Shown: one piece after another, positions 7,998 through 16,501 of the stretch
How the letters are laid out: each line of letters starts with the position of its first letter
How positions within the stretch are numbered: the first letter of the stretch is position 1
Origin: Pseudomonas sp. Irchel 3A7
GTDB lineage: Bacteria > Pseudomonadota > Gammaproteobacteria > Pseudomonadales > Pseudomonadaceae
Direction: 5' to 3'
Length of the DNA stretch: 64,000 bases
Assembly: GCF_900187565.1 (NCBI RefSeq)
Contig: NZ_FYED01000003.1
Span: 407,878-471,877 of the forward strand
Position numbers and translations under genes: made by a program
Notes under the pieces: model-generated
Databases searched by the model: none
What the model saw: the letters and a program-made list of their open reading frames with translations, nothing else
Told to the model about the DNA's origin: nothing

Positions 7998-9350
7998 ATG
8001 TTTGGCATGTCCCACGAGACGTTCCTGCTGCTCGATGCAGTGGTTACGGTGATCGGGCTTATTGTCCTGATCACCAAGTTCAAGTTTCACCCCTTCATTG
8101 CCCTGATCATCGCCGCAGCCTTCCTCGGGCTGACCTCCGGCATGCCGATCGGCACCATCATCAAGGCATTCCAGGACGGCTTCGGTGGCGTACTCGGGTT
8201 TGTCGGGATCATCCTCGCGTTGGGCACCATGCTCGGCAAAATGATGGCCGAGTCGGGCGGGGCGGACCAAATCGCCCAGACCCTGATCCGCGCCTTCGGC
8301 AAGGACAAGGTGCAGTGGGCGATGATGTTCGCCGCGTTCCTGGTGGGCATTCCGCTGTTCTTCGAAATTGGCTTCGTGCTGTTGATTCCGCTGGTGTTCA
8401 TCGTCGCCCGGCGTACCGGCGTGTCGATCATCAAGATCGGTATCCCGTTGCTGGCAGGTCTGTCCGCCGTACACGGCCTGGTGCCACCGCACCCGGGTCC
8501 GCTGCTGGCCATCGGCGTGTTCGGCGCCGACATCGGCAAGACCATTCTCTACGGCCTGATCGTGGCACTGCCAACGGCGATCATTGCCGGTCCGATCTTC
8601 GGTACCTTCATCGCCAAGCACATCCCCGGTCACCCGAATCAGGAGCTGGTGGATCAACTGGCCCGCGAATCGGATTCCGCCGATCTGCCAAGCTTCAGCA
8701 TCACCCTGATCACCGTGCTGTCGCCGGTGTTCCTGATGCTGCTCAAGACCTTTGCGGATGTGGTGCTGGCCGAAGGTAACTTCTTCCGCACCTTCATGGA
8801 CCTGATCGGCCACCCGATCTCGGCCCTGCTGCTGGCGTTGCTGCTGTCGCTGTACACCTTCGGCTACAAGCAGGGCATCGGTTCCAACCAGATGCTCAAA
8901 TGGCTGGACGCGAGCCTGGCGCCAACCGCCGCGATCATCCTGATCATCGGTGCCGGTGGTGGCTTCAAGCAGATGCTGGTGACCAGCGGCGTGGGTAATG
9001 TCATCGGCAACATGGCGGTAGAAGCGCAGATCTCGCCGATCCTGCTGGCGTGGCTGGTGGCGGCGGTGATCCGCATCGCCACCGGTTCGGCGACCGTGGC
9101 AACCATTACCGGCGCGGGCATCGTGGTGCCGGTTGTCGGGATGATTCCAGGGGTTAACCGTGAACTGCTGGTGCTAGCCACCGGTGCCGGTTCGTTGATC
9201 CTGTCTCACGTTAACGACGCCGGTTTCTGGCTGGTGAAACAGTACTTCAACATGACCGTGGCAGAGACGTTCAAGACCTGGACCGCGATGGAAACCATCC
9301 TGTCGGTGGTGGGGTTGGGCTTTATTCTGTTGTTGTCGTTGTTCGTCTAA
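7998..9350 (+). CDS. gntP: Gluconate:H+ symporter, GntP family
   Basis: A 450-residue inner-membrane permease with about 12 hydrophobic segments. GntP-family landmarks are present: ALIIAAAFLGLTSGMP near the N-terminus, GIILALGTMLGKMMAESGGADQIA, GLSAVHGLVPPHPGPLLA, and ATGSATVATITGAGIVVP near the C-terminus. It imports gluconate for GntK. The start has a good RBS (CCAGGAGA). A strong terminator follows the stop, closing the gntK-gntP unit. Family and substrate are well supported by the operon; the exact paralogue name (gntP, gntT or gnuT) varies between species. Confidence 0.94.
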   Translation: MFGMSHETFLLLDAVVTVIGLIVLITKFKFHPFIALIIAAAFLGLTSGMPIGTIIKAFQDGFGGVLGFVGIILALGTMLGKMMAESGGADQIAQTLIRAFGKDKVQWAMMFAAFLVGIPLFFEIGFVLLIPLVFIVARRTGVSIIKIGIPLLAGLSAVHGLVPPHPGPLLAIGVFGADIGKTILYGLIVALPTAIIAGPIFGTFIAKHIPGHPNQELVDQLARESDSADLPSFSITLITVLSPVFLMLLKTFADVVLAEGNFFRTFMDLIGHPISALLLALLLSLYTFGYKQGIGSNQMLKWLDASLAPTAAIILIIGAGGGFKQMLVTSGVGNVIGNMAVEAQISPILLAWLVAAVIRIATGSATVATITGAGIVVPVVGMIPGVNRELLVLATGAGSLILSHVNDAGFWLVKQYFNMTVAETFKTWTAMETILSVVGLGFILLLSLFV

Positions 9351-9360
9351 ATCTGTATCG

Positions 9361-9399
9361 GGCACAAAAAAACCGCAGAGATGCGGTTTTTTTGTGCCT
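9361..9399 (+). terminator. Rho-independent terminator after gntP
   Basis: Stem AAACCGCA/TGCGGTTT with loop GAGA, followed by seven T. The outer flanks GGCACAAA/TTTGTGCC extend the pairing, so it can also serve the convergent RHS gene. Confidence 0.93.
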
Positions 9400-9417
9400 G
9401 CATTCAGGCCGTCAATC

Positions 9418-10254
9418 TCAATGCTTATCTGGCAACGGACTTCGGATCCCGCTGGCAGTTGCAGGGATCTGTTTGACACCAGAATCGGTGCCGCTGATCT
9501 TGAGTCCGCCCTCTGATTTGACCTTGCTGTACTCGTTCTGTGCACGCACACCATAGTTGCCCTCGAGAACAAATCCGGTGTGGACGTTGTTGTTTTTAAT
9601 CGCAGAAGTGGCGTCTGGCTGGGCATCAGTGCCTGTGGCAGGGGGAGGTGGGCCTTTTGACAAGCTCTTTTTTTTTGTTCGCGACTTCCCTAGCTTCTGT
9701 TTTGGAGGCCTGGGATTTTTATTGTTTGCCGCCATGCTTGTCCCAACTTCCCAAAGCCCCCCACCTCCTGAGCTCGATTGAGCACGCGGCAAGTCCACAT
9801 CGGCGTTCAAACCAGCCGAAGGATTGTCAGAAAAAAAATCCAAAACTGCAGTAGCTGTTCTTCCTGCCTGCCTCTTTACCGTCACCCACAACAGTTTCCA
9901 AGGAATATGGCCTGTGGGATCAAAACTCAATACAGGCTCACCCCCGCAGTACCCATACGCATTCAACCCTCCCTTCCCAAATGGGCTCATGCTGTCAGGG
10001 CTATGAAACCGCATCAATCGCGGGTTATAGACGCGGTACCCCTTCCCCAAAAAATACCAGTCAGTCTTCGCCTCACGCAGTTCGCCGTTAAACCCCAGGT
10101 GCGTCATGACCTTCTGCTGGGCAGACTGCTGACCAAAGGGTGAGTAGGCGAGGCGGTGAATGCTGCCGGCCATTTCGGCGAGCACGGTGTTTTTGCTGTC
10201 GCCGGCTAACAACAAGGTGCAGGATGTGTGATTGGCAGGTTTTGATGTGGGCAT
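9418..10254 (-). CDS. Short orphan RHS repeat-associated core protein with variable tail
   Basis: A 278-residue protein. The first ~120 residues are the conserved RHS core end: GDSKNTVLAEMAGSIHRLAYSPFGQQ, LGFNGELREAKTDWYFLGKGYRVYNPRLMRFHSPDS, then SPFGKGGLNAYGYCGGEPVLSFDPTGH. In full-size RHS proteins this marks the cleavage point before the toxin. The remaining ~160 residues are a basic, Pro/Lys/Gly-rich tail with no toxin motif I recognise. Pseudomonads carry many such short cassettes without the long YD-repeat barrel. No VgrG, PAAR or immunity gene is adjacent. The ATG at 10254 has an AAAGG seven bases upstream and is preferred to a GTG at 10278. Confidence 0.8.
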   Translation of the reverse strand: MPTSKPANHTSCTLLLAGDSKNTVLAEMAGSIHRLAYSPFGQQSAQQKVMTHLGFNGELREAKTDWYFLGKGYRVYNPRLMRFHSPDSMSPFGKGGLNAYGYCGGEPVLSFDPTGHIPWKLLWVTVKRQAGRTATAVLDFFSDNPSAGLNADVDLPRAQSSSGGGGLWEVGTSMAANNKNPRPPKQKLGKSRTKKKSLSKGPPPPATGTDAQPDATSAIKNNNVHTGFVLEGNYGVRAQNEYSKVKSEGGLKISGTDSGVKQIPATASGIRSPLPDKH

Positions 10255-10372
10255 GGGAGGACCTTTGTTTGACGACACGTCAATAAAGGCTTCCAGCCTT
10301 TCACGTAGTTCCAGCGTCGGGAACTGACAGAACTACCAGGTTCACGAGAGTGGAATGCAAAACAAAACCAAA

Positions 10373-10462
10373 TGTGGGAGCGAGCCTGCTCGCGAAGACG
10401 GCTTCACTTTCAACGAAGATGTTGAATGTCAGTCCGCATTCGCGAGCAGGCTCGCTCCCACA
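10373..10462. repeat. REPIN
   Basis: Main-class inverted REP pair between the RHS gene and alaC. Confidence 0.92.
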
Positions 10463-10478
10463 GTGTTTTATATAGGCG

Positions 10479-11690
10479 TCAGGATTTGCTGACGACACCA
10501 TCCGCCCGGAACATCCCGCGAATCCCACGCACGGCCTGACGAATCCGGTCCTGGTTTTCGATCAGGGCGAAGCGCACATGGTCATCGCCGTATTCGCCGA
10601 AACCCACACCCGGCGAGACGCAGACCTTGGCTTCGGCCAGCAGTTTCTTGGCGAATTCCAGCGAACCCAGGTGGGCGTAAGCCTCGGGAATCTTGGCCCA
10701 GACGTACATCGAGGCTTTCGGGTTCTCCACCATCCAGCCCAGTTCATGCAGGCCCTTGACCAGCACGTTGCGCCGCTGCCGGTATTGTTCGGCGATGTCG
10801 CGCACGCATTGCTGATCACCTTCCAGCGCGGCAATCGCCGCCACTTGCAGCGGGGTGAAGGTGCCGTAGTCGTGGTAGCTCTTGATCCGCGCCAGGGCGT
10901 TGACCAGTTCCGGGTTGCCGACCATGAAACCGATGCGCCAGCCCGCCATGTTGTAGCTCTTGGACAGGGTGAAAAACTCCACCGCGATGTCCTTGGCGCC
11001 CGGCACCTGCATGATCGACGGGGCTTTCCAGCCGTCGTAGACGATGTCGGCGTAGGCCAGGTCGTGGATCACCAACACGTCGTACTGCTTGGCGAGGGCG
11101 ATCACCCGTTCGAAGAAATCCAGTTCCACGCATTGCGCGGTGGGGTTGGACGGGAAGCCGAGGATCATCATCTTCGGCTTCGGAATAGAGCCGCGAATGG
11201 CCCGTTCCAGTTCGGCGAAGAAATCCACGCCCGGCACCAGCGGCACCGATCGCACCTGGGCGCCGGCAATCACGGCACCGTAGATGTGAATCGGGTAGCT
11301 CGGGTTCGGCACCAGCACCGTATCGCCCTGATCCAGGGTGGCCAGCATCAAGTGCGCCAGGCCTTCCTTGGAACCGATGGTGACAATGGCTTCGCTTTCC
11401 GGGTCGATGTCGACCTCGTAGCGTTCCTTGTACCAGTTGGAAATCGCCCGGCGCAGGCGCGGAATGCCCTTGGACGTCGAATAACCATGGGTGTCTTCGC
11501 GCTGGGCGACGGTCACCAGTTTTTCGACGATGTGAGGCGGGGTGGCGCCGTCGGGGTTGCCCATGCTCAAGTCGATGATGTCTTCGCCACGACGACGGGC
11601 GGCCATCTTCAGCTCGGCTGTGATGTTGAAAACGTAAGGGGGGAGTCGATCTATGCGCGCAAAGCGGCGCGGCGAACCTTGTTCGGCCAT
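10479..11690 (-). CDS. alaC: Alanine transaminase (AlaC-type, PLP-dependent)
   Basis: A 403-residue class I aminotransferase. The N-terminus [40 protein letters not shown] is the AlaC/YfdZ signature. The PLP lysine lies in [19 protein letters not shown] near residue 240, and [12 protein letters not shown] holds the ring-stacking region. It is predicted to interconvert pyruvate and glutamate with alanine and 2-oxoglutarate. In many Pseudomonas genomes this gene is alone or near hom/thrC; here it is alone, divergent from a LysE exporter. Assignment at family level is firm. Confidence 0.9.
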   Translation of the reverse strand: MAEQGSPRRFARIDRLPPYVFNITAELKMAARRRGEDIIDLSMGNPDGATPPHIVEKLVTVAQREDTHGYSTSKGIPRLRRAISNWYKERYEVDIDPESEAIVTIGSKEGLAHLMLATLDQGDTVLVPNPSYPIHIYGAVIAGAQVRSVPLVPGVDFFAELERAIRGSIPKPKMMILGFPSNPTAQCVELDFFERVIALAKQYDVLVIHDLAYADIVYDGWKAPSIMQVPGAKDIAVEFFTLSKSYNMAGWRIGFMVGNPELVNALARIKSYHDYGTFTPLQVAAIAALEGDQQCVRDIAEQYRQRRNVLVKGLHELGWMVENPKASMYVWAKIPEAYAHLGSLEFAKKLLAEAKVCVSPGVGFGEYGDDHVRFALIENQDRIRQAVRGIRGMFRADGVVSKS

Positions 11691-11829
11691 TGTTGCCTCG
11701 GATAACGTAAGCGCCCGGAACCGTCCGAGCGACGCTGGTCACTGCGGTGACCTGTGGCGGAATGTACGGTGAGCTGTGGCAGACTGTCCAGCCTGTGCGT
11801 AAACAAATTTTTCCGAAGGAATTGGGTCG

Positions 11830-12492
11830 ATGGAATTTACCAGTGGCTTCCTGCTGAGCCTTTCGCTGTGCCTGGACATAGGCGTGGCCAACATCGCGAT
11901 GATTACGTTGGCGATGCAGCGCGGCTATTTTCAAGGCTTCGCGCTGGGCCTGGGCACCTGTGTCGGCGACCTGATCTACGCCGTGCTGGCATTGGCCGGC
12001 ATGACCGTCCTGCTGCAATACGAAACCGTGCGCTGGGTGTTGTGGATCGGCGGTTCGGCGCTGCTGGTGTACTTCGCGGCGAAGATGATTCATTCGGCGA
12101 TCCACCACGAGGCGCTGCTGGCCGAGACTGCCGAGGTCGGCCACAACTCCCATCGCAAGGAGTTCTTTCGCGGGATTTTCCTCGCCATGTCGTCGCCGAG
12201 TGCGATCCTCTGGTTCGCCGCGGTGGGCGGCACGCTGATCGCTCGTTCCGGTGGCGGTGGAGCCCTCAGCTCGGCGCTGTTTCTGGGCGGGTTTCTCTGC
12301 GCGGGCATTCTCTGGTGCGTGGGCCTGTGCTTCGCGGCGAGCCATGGCGGCAAGTTGCTCGGCGACAAACTGCTGCGCTATTCCTACATGGCATCGGCGG
12401 CGATCTTCTGCTATTTCGCGGTGTATGTGATTCTATCGGGCTACAACGAGTTTATCGGCAGCGCCGCCGTCGAGCCGTTGCACGCCCTGTAA
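11830..12492 (+). CDS. LysE/RhtB-family amino-acid exporter
   Basis: A 220-residue inner-membrane protein with six hydrophobic helices. The N-terminal FLLSLSLCLDIGVANIAMITLAMQRG and the following GFALGLGTCVGDLIYAVLALAGM match the LysE/RhtB family fold, in which the usual pattern is GPxxxxxxxxxxxxG. The middle section AMSSPSAILWFAAVGG is the conserved second repeat. The substrate cannot be read from sequence. Being divergent from an alanine transaminase gene makes a small neutral amino acid plausible, but that is inference only. Confidence 0.87.
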   Translation: MEFTSGFLLSLSLCLDIGVANIAMITLAMQRGYFQGFALGLGTCVGDLIYAVLALAGMTVLLQYETVRWVLWIGGSALLVYFAAKMIHSAIHHEALLAETAEVGHNSHRKEFFRGIFLAMSSPSAILWFAAVGGTLIARSGGGGALSSALFLGGFLCAGILWCVGLCFAASHGGKLLGDKLLRYSYMASAAIFCYFAVYVILSGYNEFIGSAAVEPLHAL

Positions 12493-12558
12493 TTGGGCGA
12501 ATCGGGTTTGGCTTCTATACTCCCAGCCGAACCCACTTTTCGCTCCAGGAGTCGAGCC

Positions 12559-13044
12559 ATGGATGAGCAAACACGCGTCGAACCGGCGGAGCCGCGCTTC
12601 GAACACGGACACTTCCTGCTGATCGCAGGGCTAGGCGGTCGATTTACCCAGCAAACCACTCAAGGCATTCCAGCACTCTGGGAGAGATTCAATCCCCACA
12701 TCGGCAATGTCCCGGGCCAGAAAGGCGAAGTGACCTACGGCGTCTGCTGCAATTTCGATGGCAAGGGCGGTTTCGACTACATTGCCGGCGTCGAAATCAG
12801 CAAGCTCGACGACTTGCCGGACCAGTACCGCTGGGTAGAGGTTCAGCCTCAGCGGTACGCGGTGTTCGAGCACAAAGGTCCGCTGGATACTTTGCCGCAG
12901 CTGTTTCAGTACATCTTCGGCACCTGGCAGCCGCAGTCTGGGCATGAGGTGTTGAATGCACCGGAACTGGAGCGCTACAGCGAGGATTTCAACCCGAAGC
13001 TCAATACCGGAAAACTGGAAATCTGGGTGCCGATCAAGGCGTGA
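12559..13044 (+). CDS. GyrI-like/AraC effector-binding-domain protein (stand-alone)
   Basis: A 161-residue cytosolic protein made of a single effector-binding (GyrI/SOUL-like) fold. The domain runs from about residue 15 to the end, with IPALWERFNPHIGNV, YGVCCNFDGKGGFDYIAGVEIS, and WVEVQPQRYAVFEHKGPLDTLPQLFQYIFGTW, ending ELERYSEDFNPKLN and LEIWVPIKA. This matches the C-terminal half of AraC/MerR-type regulators and stand-alone GyrI, without any DNA-binding part. The start at 12559 has the RBS CCAGGAG. The ligand is unknown. Confidence 0.87.
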   Translation: MDEQTRVEPAEPRFEHGHFLLIAGLGGRFTQQTTQGIPALWERFNPHIGNVPGQKGEVTYGVCCNFDGKGGFDYIAGVEISKLDDLPDQYRWVEVQPQRYAVFEHKGPLDTLPQLFQYIFGTWQPQSGHEVLNAPELERYSEDFNPKLNTGKLEIWVPIKA

Positions 13045-13050
13045 GACGTG

Positions 13051-13087
13051 CATCGAGAGGCGAATCGGACGATTCGTCTCTCGATGT
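13051..13087. other. Long hairpin between convergent-spaced genes
   Basis: CATCGAGAGGCGAATCG and CGATTCGTCTCTCGATG pair almost perfectly around a 2-base loop. There is no T-run, so it is not a classical terminator. It may protect the 3' end of the upstream mRNA. Confidence 0.55.
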
Positions 13088-13140
13088 CATGCCGACGCTG
13101 ATTTATGATCCCCGGCCTTTCCATCTGATTGCGACCCGCC

Positions 13141-13629
13141 ATGAACACCGTCATCCGCCACGTCACGCCTGCTGATCTGGACCGCTGCTACGCCATTGAA
13201 ACCGTTGCCTATGAAGGTGACGAAGCCGCAACCCGCGAAAAAATCGCCACCCGCATCGCCACCTGGCCCGAGGGGTTCATCGTTGCCGAAGTGGACGGCG
13301 TGGTCGCCGGTTTCATCAATTCCGGTGCGGCGTTTCAGGTGGAAATGTCGGACGAAGCGTTCAAGGAACTGATCGGCCACGACCCGGCCGGCCCGCATGT
13401 GGTGATCATGTCGGTGGTGGTGCATCCGGATTATCAAGGCCAGGGCCTGGCAAAGCGCCTGATGGGCGAATTCATCGAGCGCATGCGTGCGCTGGACAAG
13501 GCCAGCATCCACCTGATGTGCAAGGAACGGCATATTCCGCTGTATGCCGGGTTTGGCTTTGCCTACGTCAAGCCTTCGGCATCGGATCATGGCGGGATGG
13601 CGTGGCATGAGATGGTGCTCAATCTCTAA
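13141..13629 (+). CDS. GNAT-family N-acetyltransferase (AANAT-like)
   Basis: A 162-residue acetyltransferase. It has the GNAT core with the acetyl-CoA P-loop motif VVVHPDYQGQGLAKRLMGEF (motif A, around residues 95-115) and the motif B region LMCKERHIPLYAGFGF. The N-terminal VIRHVTPADLDRCYAIETVAYEGDEAATREKIATRI resembles arylalkylamine N-acetyltransferase-type members. The ATG at 13141 is chosen over an upstream TTG. It is monocistronic. The substrate is unknown. Confidence 0.9.
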   Translation: MNTVIRHVTPADLDRCYAIETVAYEGDEAATREKIATRIATWPEGFIVAEVDGVVAGFINSGAAFQVEMSDEAFKELIGHDPAGPHVVIMSVVVHPDYQGQGLAKRLMGEFIERMRALDKASIHLMCKERHIPLYAGFGFAYVKPSASDHGGMAWHEMVLNL

Positions 13630-13632
13630 CTC

Positions 13633-13723
13633 TGAGGGAGCGAGCCTGCTCGCGAAGAGGGCGTATCAGTCGACATCAATGTTGCCTGATACACCGCTTT
13701 CGCGAGCAGGCTCGCTCCCACAG
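13633..13723. repeat. REPIN
   Basis: Main-class inverted REP pair between two convergent acetyltransferase genes. Confidence 0.92.
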
Positions 13724-13739
13724 GGGACTGGGGTTTGCC

Positions 13740-14225
13740 TCAGAATCTCAGGCCCATCCGCCGCTCATACCCGATCCGCCCCTTGTACGCCTCGCCACTG
13801 TCGACATATCCATACTTTGCATACAGCGCGATGGCCGCGGCATTATCCGCATCCACCGATAACTCCAGGCCCCTGATTTCCGGCCACGCCTGGCGCGCCA
13901 CTTCGGGCAGCGCTTGCAGGCAGGCTTTGCCATAGCCCTTGCCCTGGAGGCGTTGGTCGACCTGCAAGGCATGCAATGTAGCGCTATGCTCATCGGCCCA
14001 GGCCGGCAATACGGGCGGGCGCTTGAGCAGCAGGAAGGCCACGGGGATGTCATCGGCCAGCAGGGCAAAGCCTTTGACGCCGGGGCCGGGGCGGGACAGC
14101 AAGGTGTGCAATGCACCGTGAATATCCCCGGAGAACTTGATTTGATCCGGGTGAACTTCAATGGCCTCGACCTGCTGGCGCTGCAGCGCGTTCAGGCTTT
14201 CATAAGGCACGAGTAGGGCTGTCAC
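13740..14225 (-). CDS. GNAT-family N-acetyltransferase
   Basis: A 161-residue acetyltransferase, not closely similar to the convergent neighbour. The acetyl-CoA binding segment is LHALQVDQRLQGKGYGKACLQAL (about residues 85-107), and the C-terminal core ELSVDADNAAAIALYAKYGYVDSG is standard GNAT motif B. No signal or membrane segment. The acceptor molecule is unknown. Confidence 0.9.
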   Translation of the reverse strand: MTALLVPYESLNALQRQQVEAIEVHPDQIKFSGDIHGALHTLLSRPGPGVKGFALLADDIPVAFLLLKRPPVLPAWADEHSATLHALQVDQRLQGKGYGKACLQALPEVARQAWPEIRGLELSVDADNAAAIALYAKYGYVDSGEAYKGRIGYERRMGLRF

Positions 14226-14365
14226 TGGAGTGTCCTTTTTCCATCAAAAATGAGTCTCGGATTCTAGCGAGTCTGGCCGTTTGGATTATTTTTATTTCAC
14301 CTGTCGATTCGCCGGATCGCCAGACGACTAAGGGTGTCTTCCAATAAAAACCACGGAGAACCACC

Positions 14366-14791
14366 ATGAACGCACAAACCCAGATCCAGAACCTGATCGA
14401 GAACTATCGCCAGGCCGTCATCGCCAAGGACGTGGACAAAGTCATGGCCCTGTATGCCGATGACATTGTCTCCTTCGACGCTGTCAAAGCCCTGCAATTC
14501 AAGGGCAAACCTGCCTATCGCGCCCATTGGCAGGCCTGCATGGAAATGTGCCCCGGCCCGCACACGTTCGAGTTCCATGAAGTGACCATCGAACCGTCCC
14601 AGGAGATCGCATTTGCCCACTGGCTGGCCCATTGCGGCGGCACCAACGAAAAGGGTGAAACCCAGGCCTGCTGGATGCGCGTCACCGCGTGCTATCGGCA
14701 GGAGGCCGGGTTGTGGCAGATCGTCCACGAACACTGGTCGGCGCCGTTCGACATGACCAGCGGCGCGACCCTGTTCGATCTGCAGCCTTGA
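14366..14791 (+). CDS. SnoaL/ketosteroid-isomerase-like (NTF2-fold) protein
   Basis: A 141-residue protein of the NTF2-like superfamily. The N-terminus IQNLIENYRQAVIAKDVDKVMALYADDIVSFDA and the C-terminal strands CWMRVTACYRQEAGLWQIVHEHWSAPFD are typical of SnoaL/YybH proteins. Such proteins often sit beside YCII and ECF sigma genes, as here (the YCII gene starts 79 bases downstream). An enzymatic role is not certain. Confidence 0.85.
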   Translation: MNAQTQIQNLIENYRQAVIAKDVDKVMALYADDIVSFDAVKALQFKGKPAYRAHWQACMEMCPGPHTFEFHEVTIEPSQEIAFAHWLAHCGGTNEKGETQACWMRVTACYRQEAGLWQIVHEHWSAPFDMTSGATLFDLQP

Positions 14792-14870
14792 TCGCCCGGC
14801 TGTTGATCGGCAAGCCGCGTCAGAATGCCCCTCTGCGACCATAGTTGATCCGTTCGATCAGGAGAGCGCC

Positions 14871-15215
14871 ATGAAATACCTATGTCTGGTCTACAGCGAT
14901 GAAAACCTGCTGCATTCGCTGCCCGAAAGCCCGCAGGATGCGGAATGCATGGCCTACGCCGAGACGATCCAGGGCAGTGGCCGGATGGTCGCCGCCGAGG
15001 CGCTGGAGTCGGTGCAGACCGCCACCACCGTGCGCATGCGCAACGGCAAGCTGTCGATCACCGACGGCCCGTTCGCCGAGACCAAGGAACAATTGGCCGG
15101 TTTCTACCTGATCGATGCCAGGGATCTGAACGAAGCGATCCAGGTCGCCGGGGACATTCCGGCGGCCCGGGTCGGCTGTGTCGAAGTGCGCCCCGTCCGC
15201 CAGTTGAATCCTTGA
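14871..15215 (+). CDS. YCII/DGPF-domain protein, partner of ECF42-type sigma factor
   Basis: A 114-residue single-domain protein. It starts MKYLCLVYSDE and carries the DGPF signature (ITDGPFAETKEQLAGFYLIDARDLNEAIQVAGDIP, about residues 62-95). DGPF proteins are genomically linked to ECF42-type sigma factors, and the next gene starts one base after this stop. Probably a small cytosolic partner or enzyme of that sigma factor's regulon; the biochemical role is unknown. Confidence 0.9.
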   Translation: MKYLCLVYSDENLLHSLPESPQDAECMAYAETIQGSGRMVAAEALESVQTATTVRMRNGKLSITDGPFAETKEQLAGFYLIDARDLNEAIQVAGDIPAARVGCVEVRPVRQLNP

Positions 15216-15216
15216 G

Positions 15217-16452
15217 ATGCCAGGTCTTTCGGTGCAGGTGCGGGTCGAGCAGATTTATCGCCAGGAGTCGCGACGCATTCTGGCGACGCTGATTCGCCTG
15301 CTCGGCGATTTCGACCTCGCCGAAGAGGCCTTGCACGAGGCGTTTTTTGTCGCGGTCGAGCGCTGGCAGCAGGACGGTGTGCCGGACAATCCACGCACCT
15401 GGCTGGTATCCACCGGGCGCTTCAAGGCGATCGATGTGTTGCGCCGGCGCGCCCGCTTCGCCGCCTCACGACCGTTGTTGATCGCGCAACTGGAGGCGCT
15501 GGAGCAGGCCGACTGGAGTGACGAAGACGTGGAAGACGATCGCTTGCGCCTGATCTTCACCTGTTGTCACCCGGCCTTGGCAGCGGACGCCCAGGTGCCG
15601 TTGACCCTGCGGGAAGTCTGCGACCTGACCACCGAAGAAATCGCACGGGCCTTTCTCTCGGCGCCGGCCACCATCGCCCAGCGCATCGTGCGCGCCAAGG
15701 CGAAAATCCGCGATGCGAAAATCCCCTATCAAGTGCCGTCCCTGACGGAGTTGCCCGAACGCCTCGACAGCGTGCTACGGGTGATTTACCTGGTGTTCAA
15801 CGAAGGCTACTCGGCGTCCATCGGCGCGCAAGTGACCCGCGAAGACCTGACCCGCGAAGCGATTCGCCTCGGCCGCTTGTTGTTGGAGTTGTTACCGGAA
15901 CCGGAAGTCATGGGCCTGCTGGCGCTGATGCTGTTGCACGAGTCGCGGCGGGTGGCCAGAACCTCCGCGAGCGGCGAATTGATCTTGCTTGATGACCAGG
16001 ATCGGACCTTGTGGAACAGCGAGATGATTGCCGAAGGCTGCGCGCTGGTCGAGCGTGCGCTGAGCACCCGTCGCTTCGGCCCATACTGCCTGCAAGCGGC
16101 GATTGCCGCGGTGCATGCCGAAGCGCCATCGGTGAAAGATACCGATTGGGAACAGATCGTCGGCCTGTATGACGTGCTGCTGCGGGCCGTTCCATCGCCG
16201 GTGATCGAGTTGAACCGCGCGGCGGCGCTGTCGAAGCGCGATGGGCCGTTGGCGGGGTTGACGCTGGTCGAAGCGATTCTGGCTCGCGGTGAACTGCAGG
16301 ATTACCACCTGGCGCATTCGGCGCGGGCGGAGTTTTGTCGGCAGTTGGGACGGGTGGAACAGGCGCGGCAAGCGTACGAGCGGGCCTTGGCGTTGACCCG
16401 GCAAGAGCCGGAGCGGCGGTTTATCGAGGGGCGGCTCAAGGCGTTAGAGTGA
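15217..16452 (+). CDS. ECF42-type RNA polymerase sigma factor with C-terminal TPR-like extension
   Basis: A 411-residue sigma factor, far longer than a classical ECF. Sigma regions 2 and 4 occupy residues 1-165 (ESRRILATLIRLLGDFDLAEEALHEAFFVAVERW; PLTLREVCDLTTEEIARAFLSAPATIAQRIVRAKAKI). The C-terminal ~240 residues begin LPERLDSVLRVIYLVFNEGYSA and continue as a helical repeat region (LVEAILARGELQDYHLAHSARAEF). This is the ECF42 architecture, in which the TPR-like tail replaces an anti-sigma factor. It forms an operon with the upstream DGPF gene (one-base gap). Confidence 0.92.
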   Translation: MPGLSVQVRVEQIYRQESRRILATLIRLLGDFDLAEEALHEAFFVAVERWQQDGVPDNPRTWLVSTGRFKAIDVLRRRARFAASRPLLIAQLEALEQADWSDEDVEDDRLRLIFTCCHPALAADAQVPLTLREVCDLTTEEIARAFLSAPATIAQRIVRAKAKIRDAKIPYQVPSLTELPERLDSVLRVIYLVFNEGYSASIGAQVTREDLTREAIRLGRLLLELLPEPEVMGLLALMLLHESRRVARTSASGELILLDDQDRTLWNSEMIAEGCALVERALSTRRFGPYCLQAAIAAVHAEAPSVKDTDWEQIVGLYDVLLRAVPSPVIELNRAAALSKRDGPLAGLTLVEAILARGELQDYHLAHSARAEFCRQLGRVEQARQAYERALALTRQEPERRFIEGRLKALE

Positions 16453-16464
16453 TGGGATGCCACC

Positions 16465-16495
16465 GGCCCCTTCGCGAGCCTGCTCGCGAAGGGCC
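16465..16495. terminator. Palindrome between convergent genes, likely terminator or half REP
   Basis: GGCCCCTTCGCGAGC and GCTCGCGAAGGGCC pair across the junction of the sigma-factor and LysR genes. It uses REP core sequence but lacks the second inverted copy. There is no strong T-run. Confidence 0.5.
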
Positions 16496-16501
16496 GCGTC
16501 G

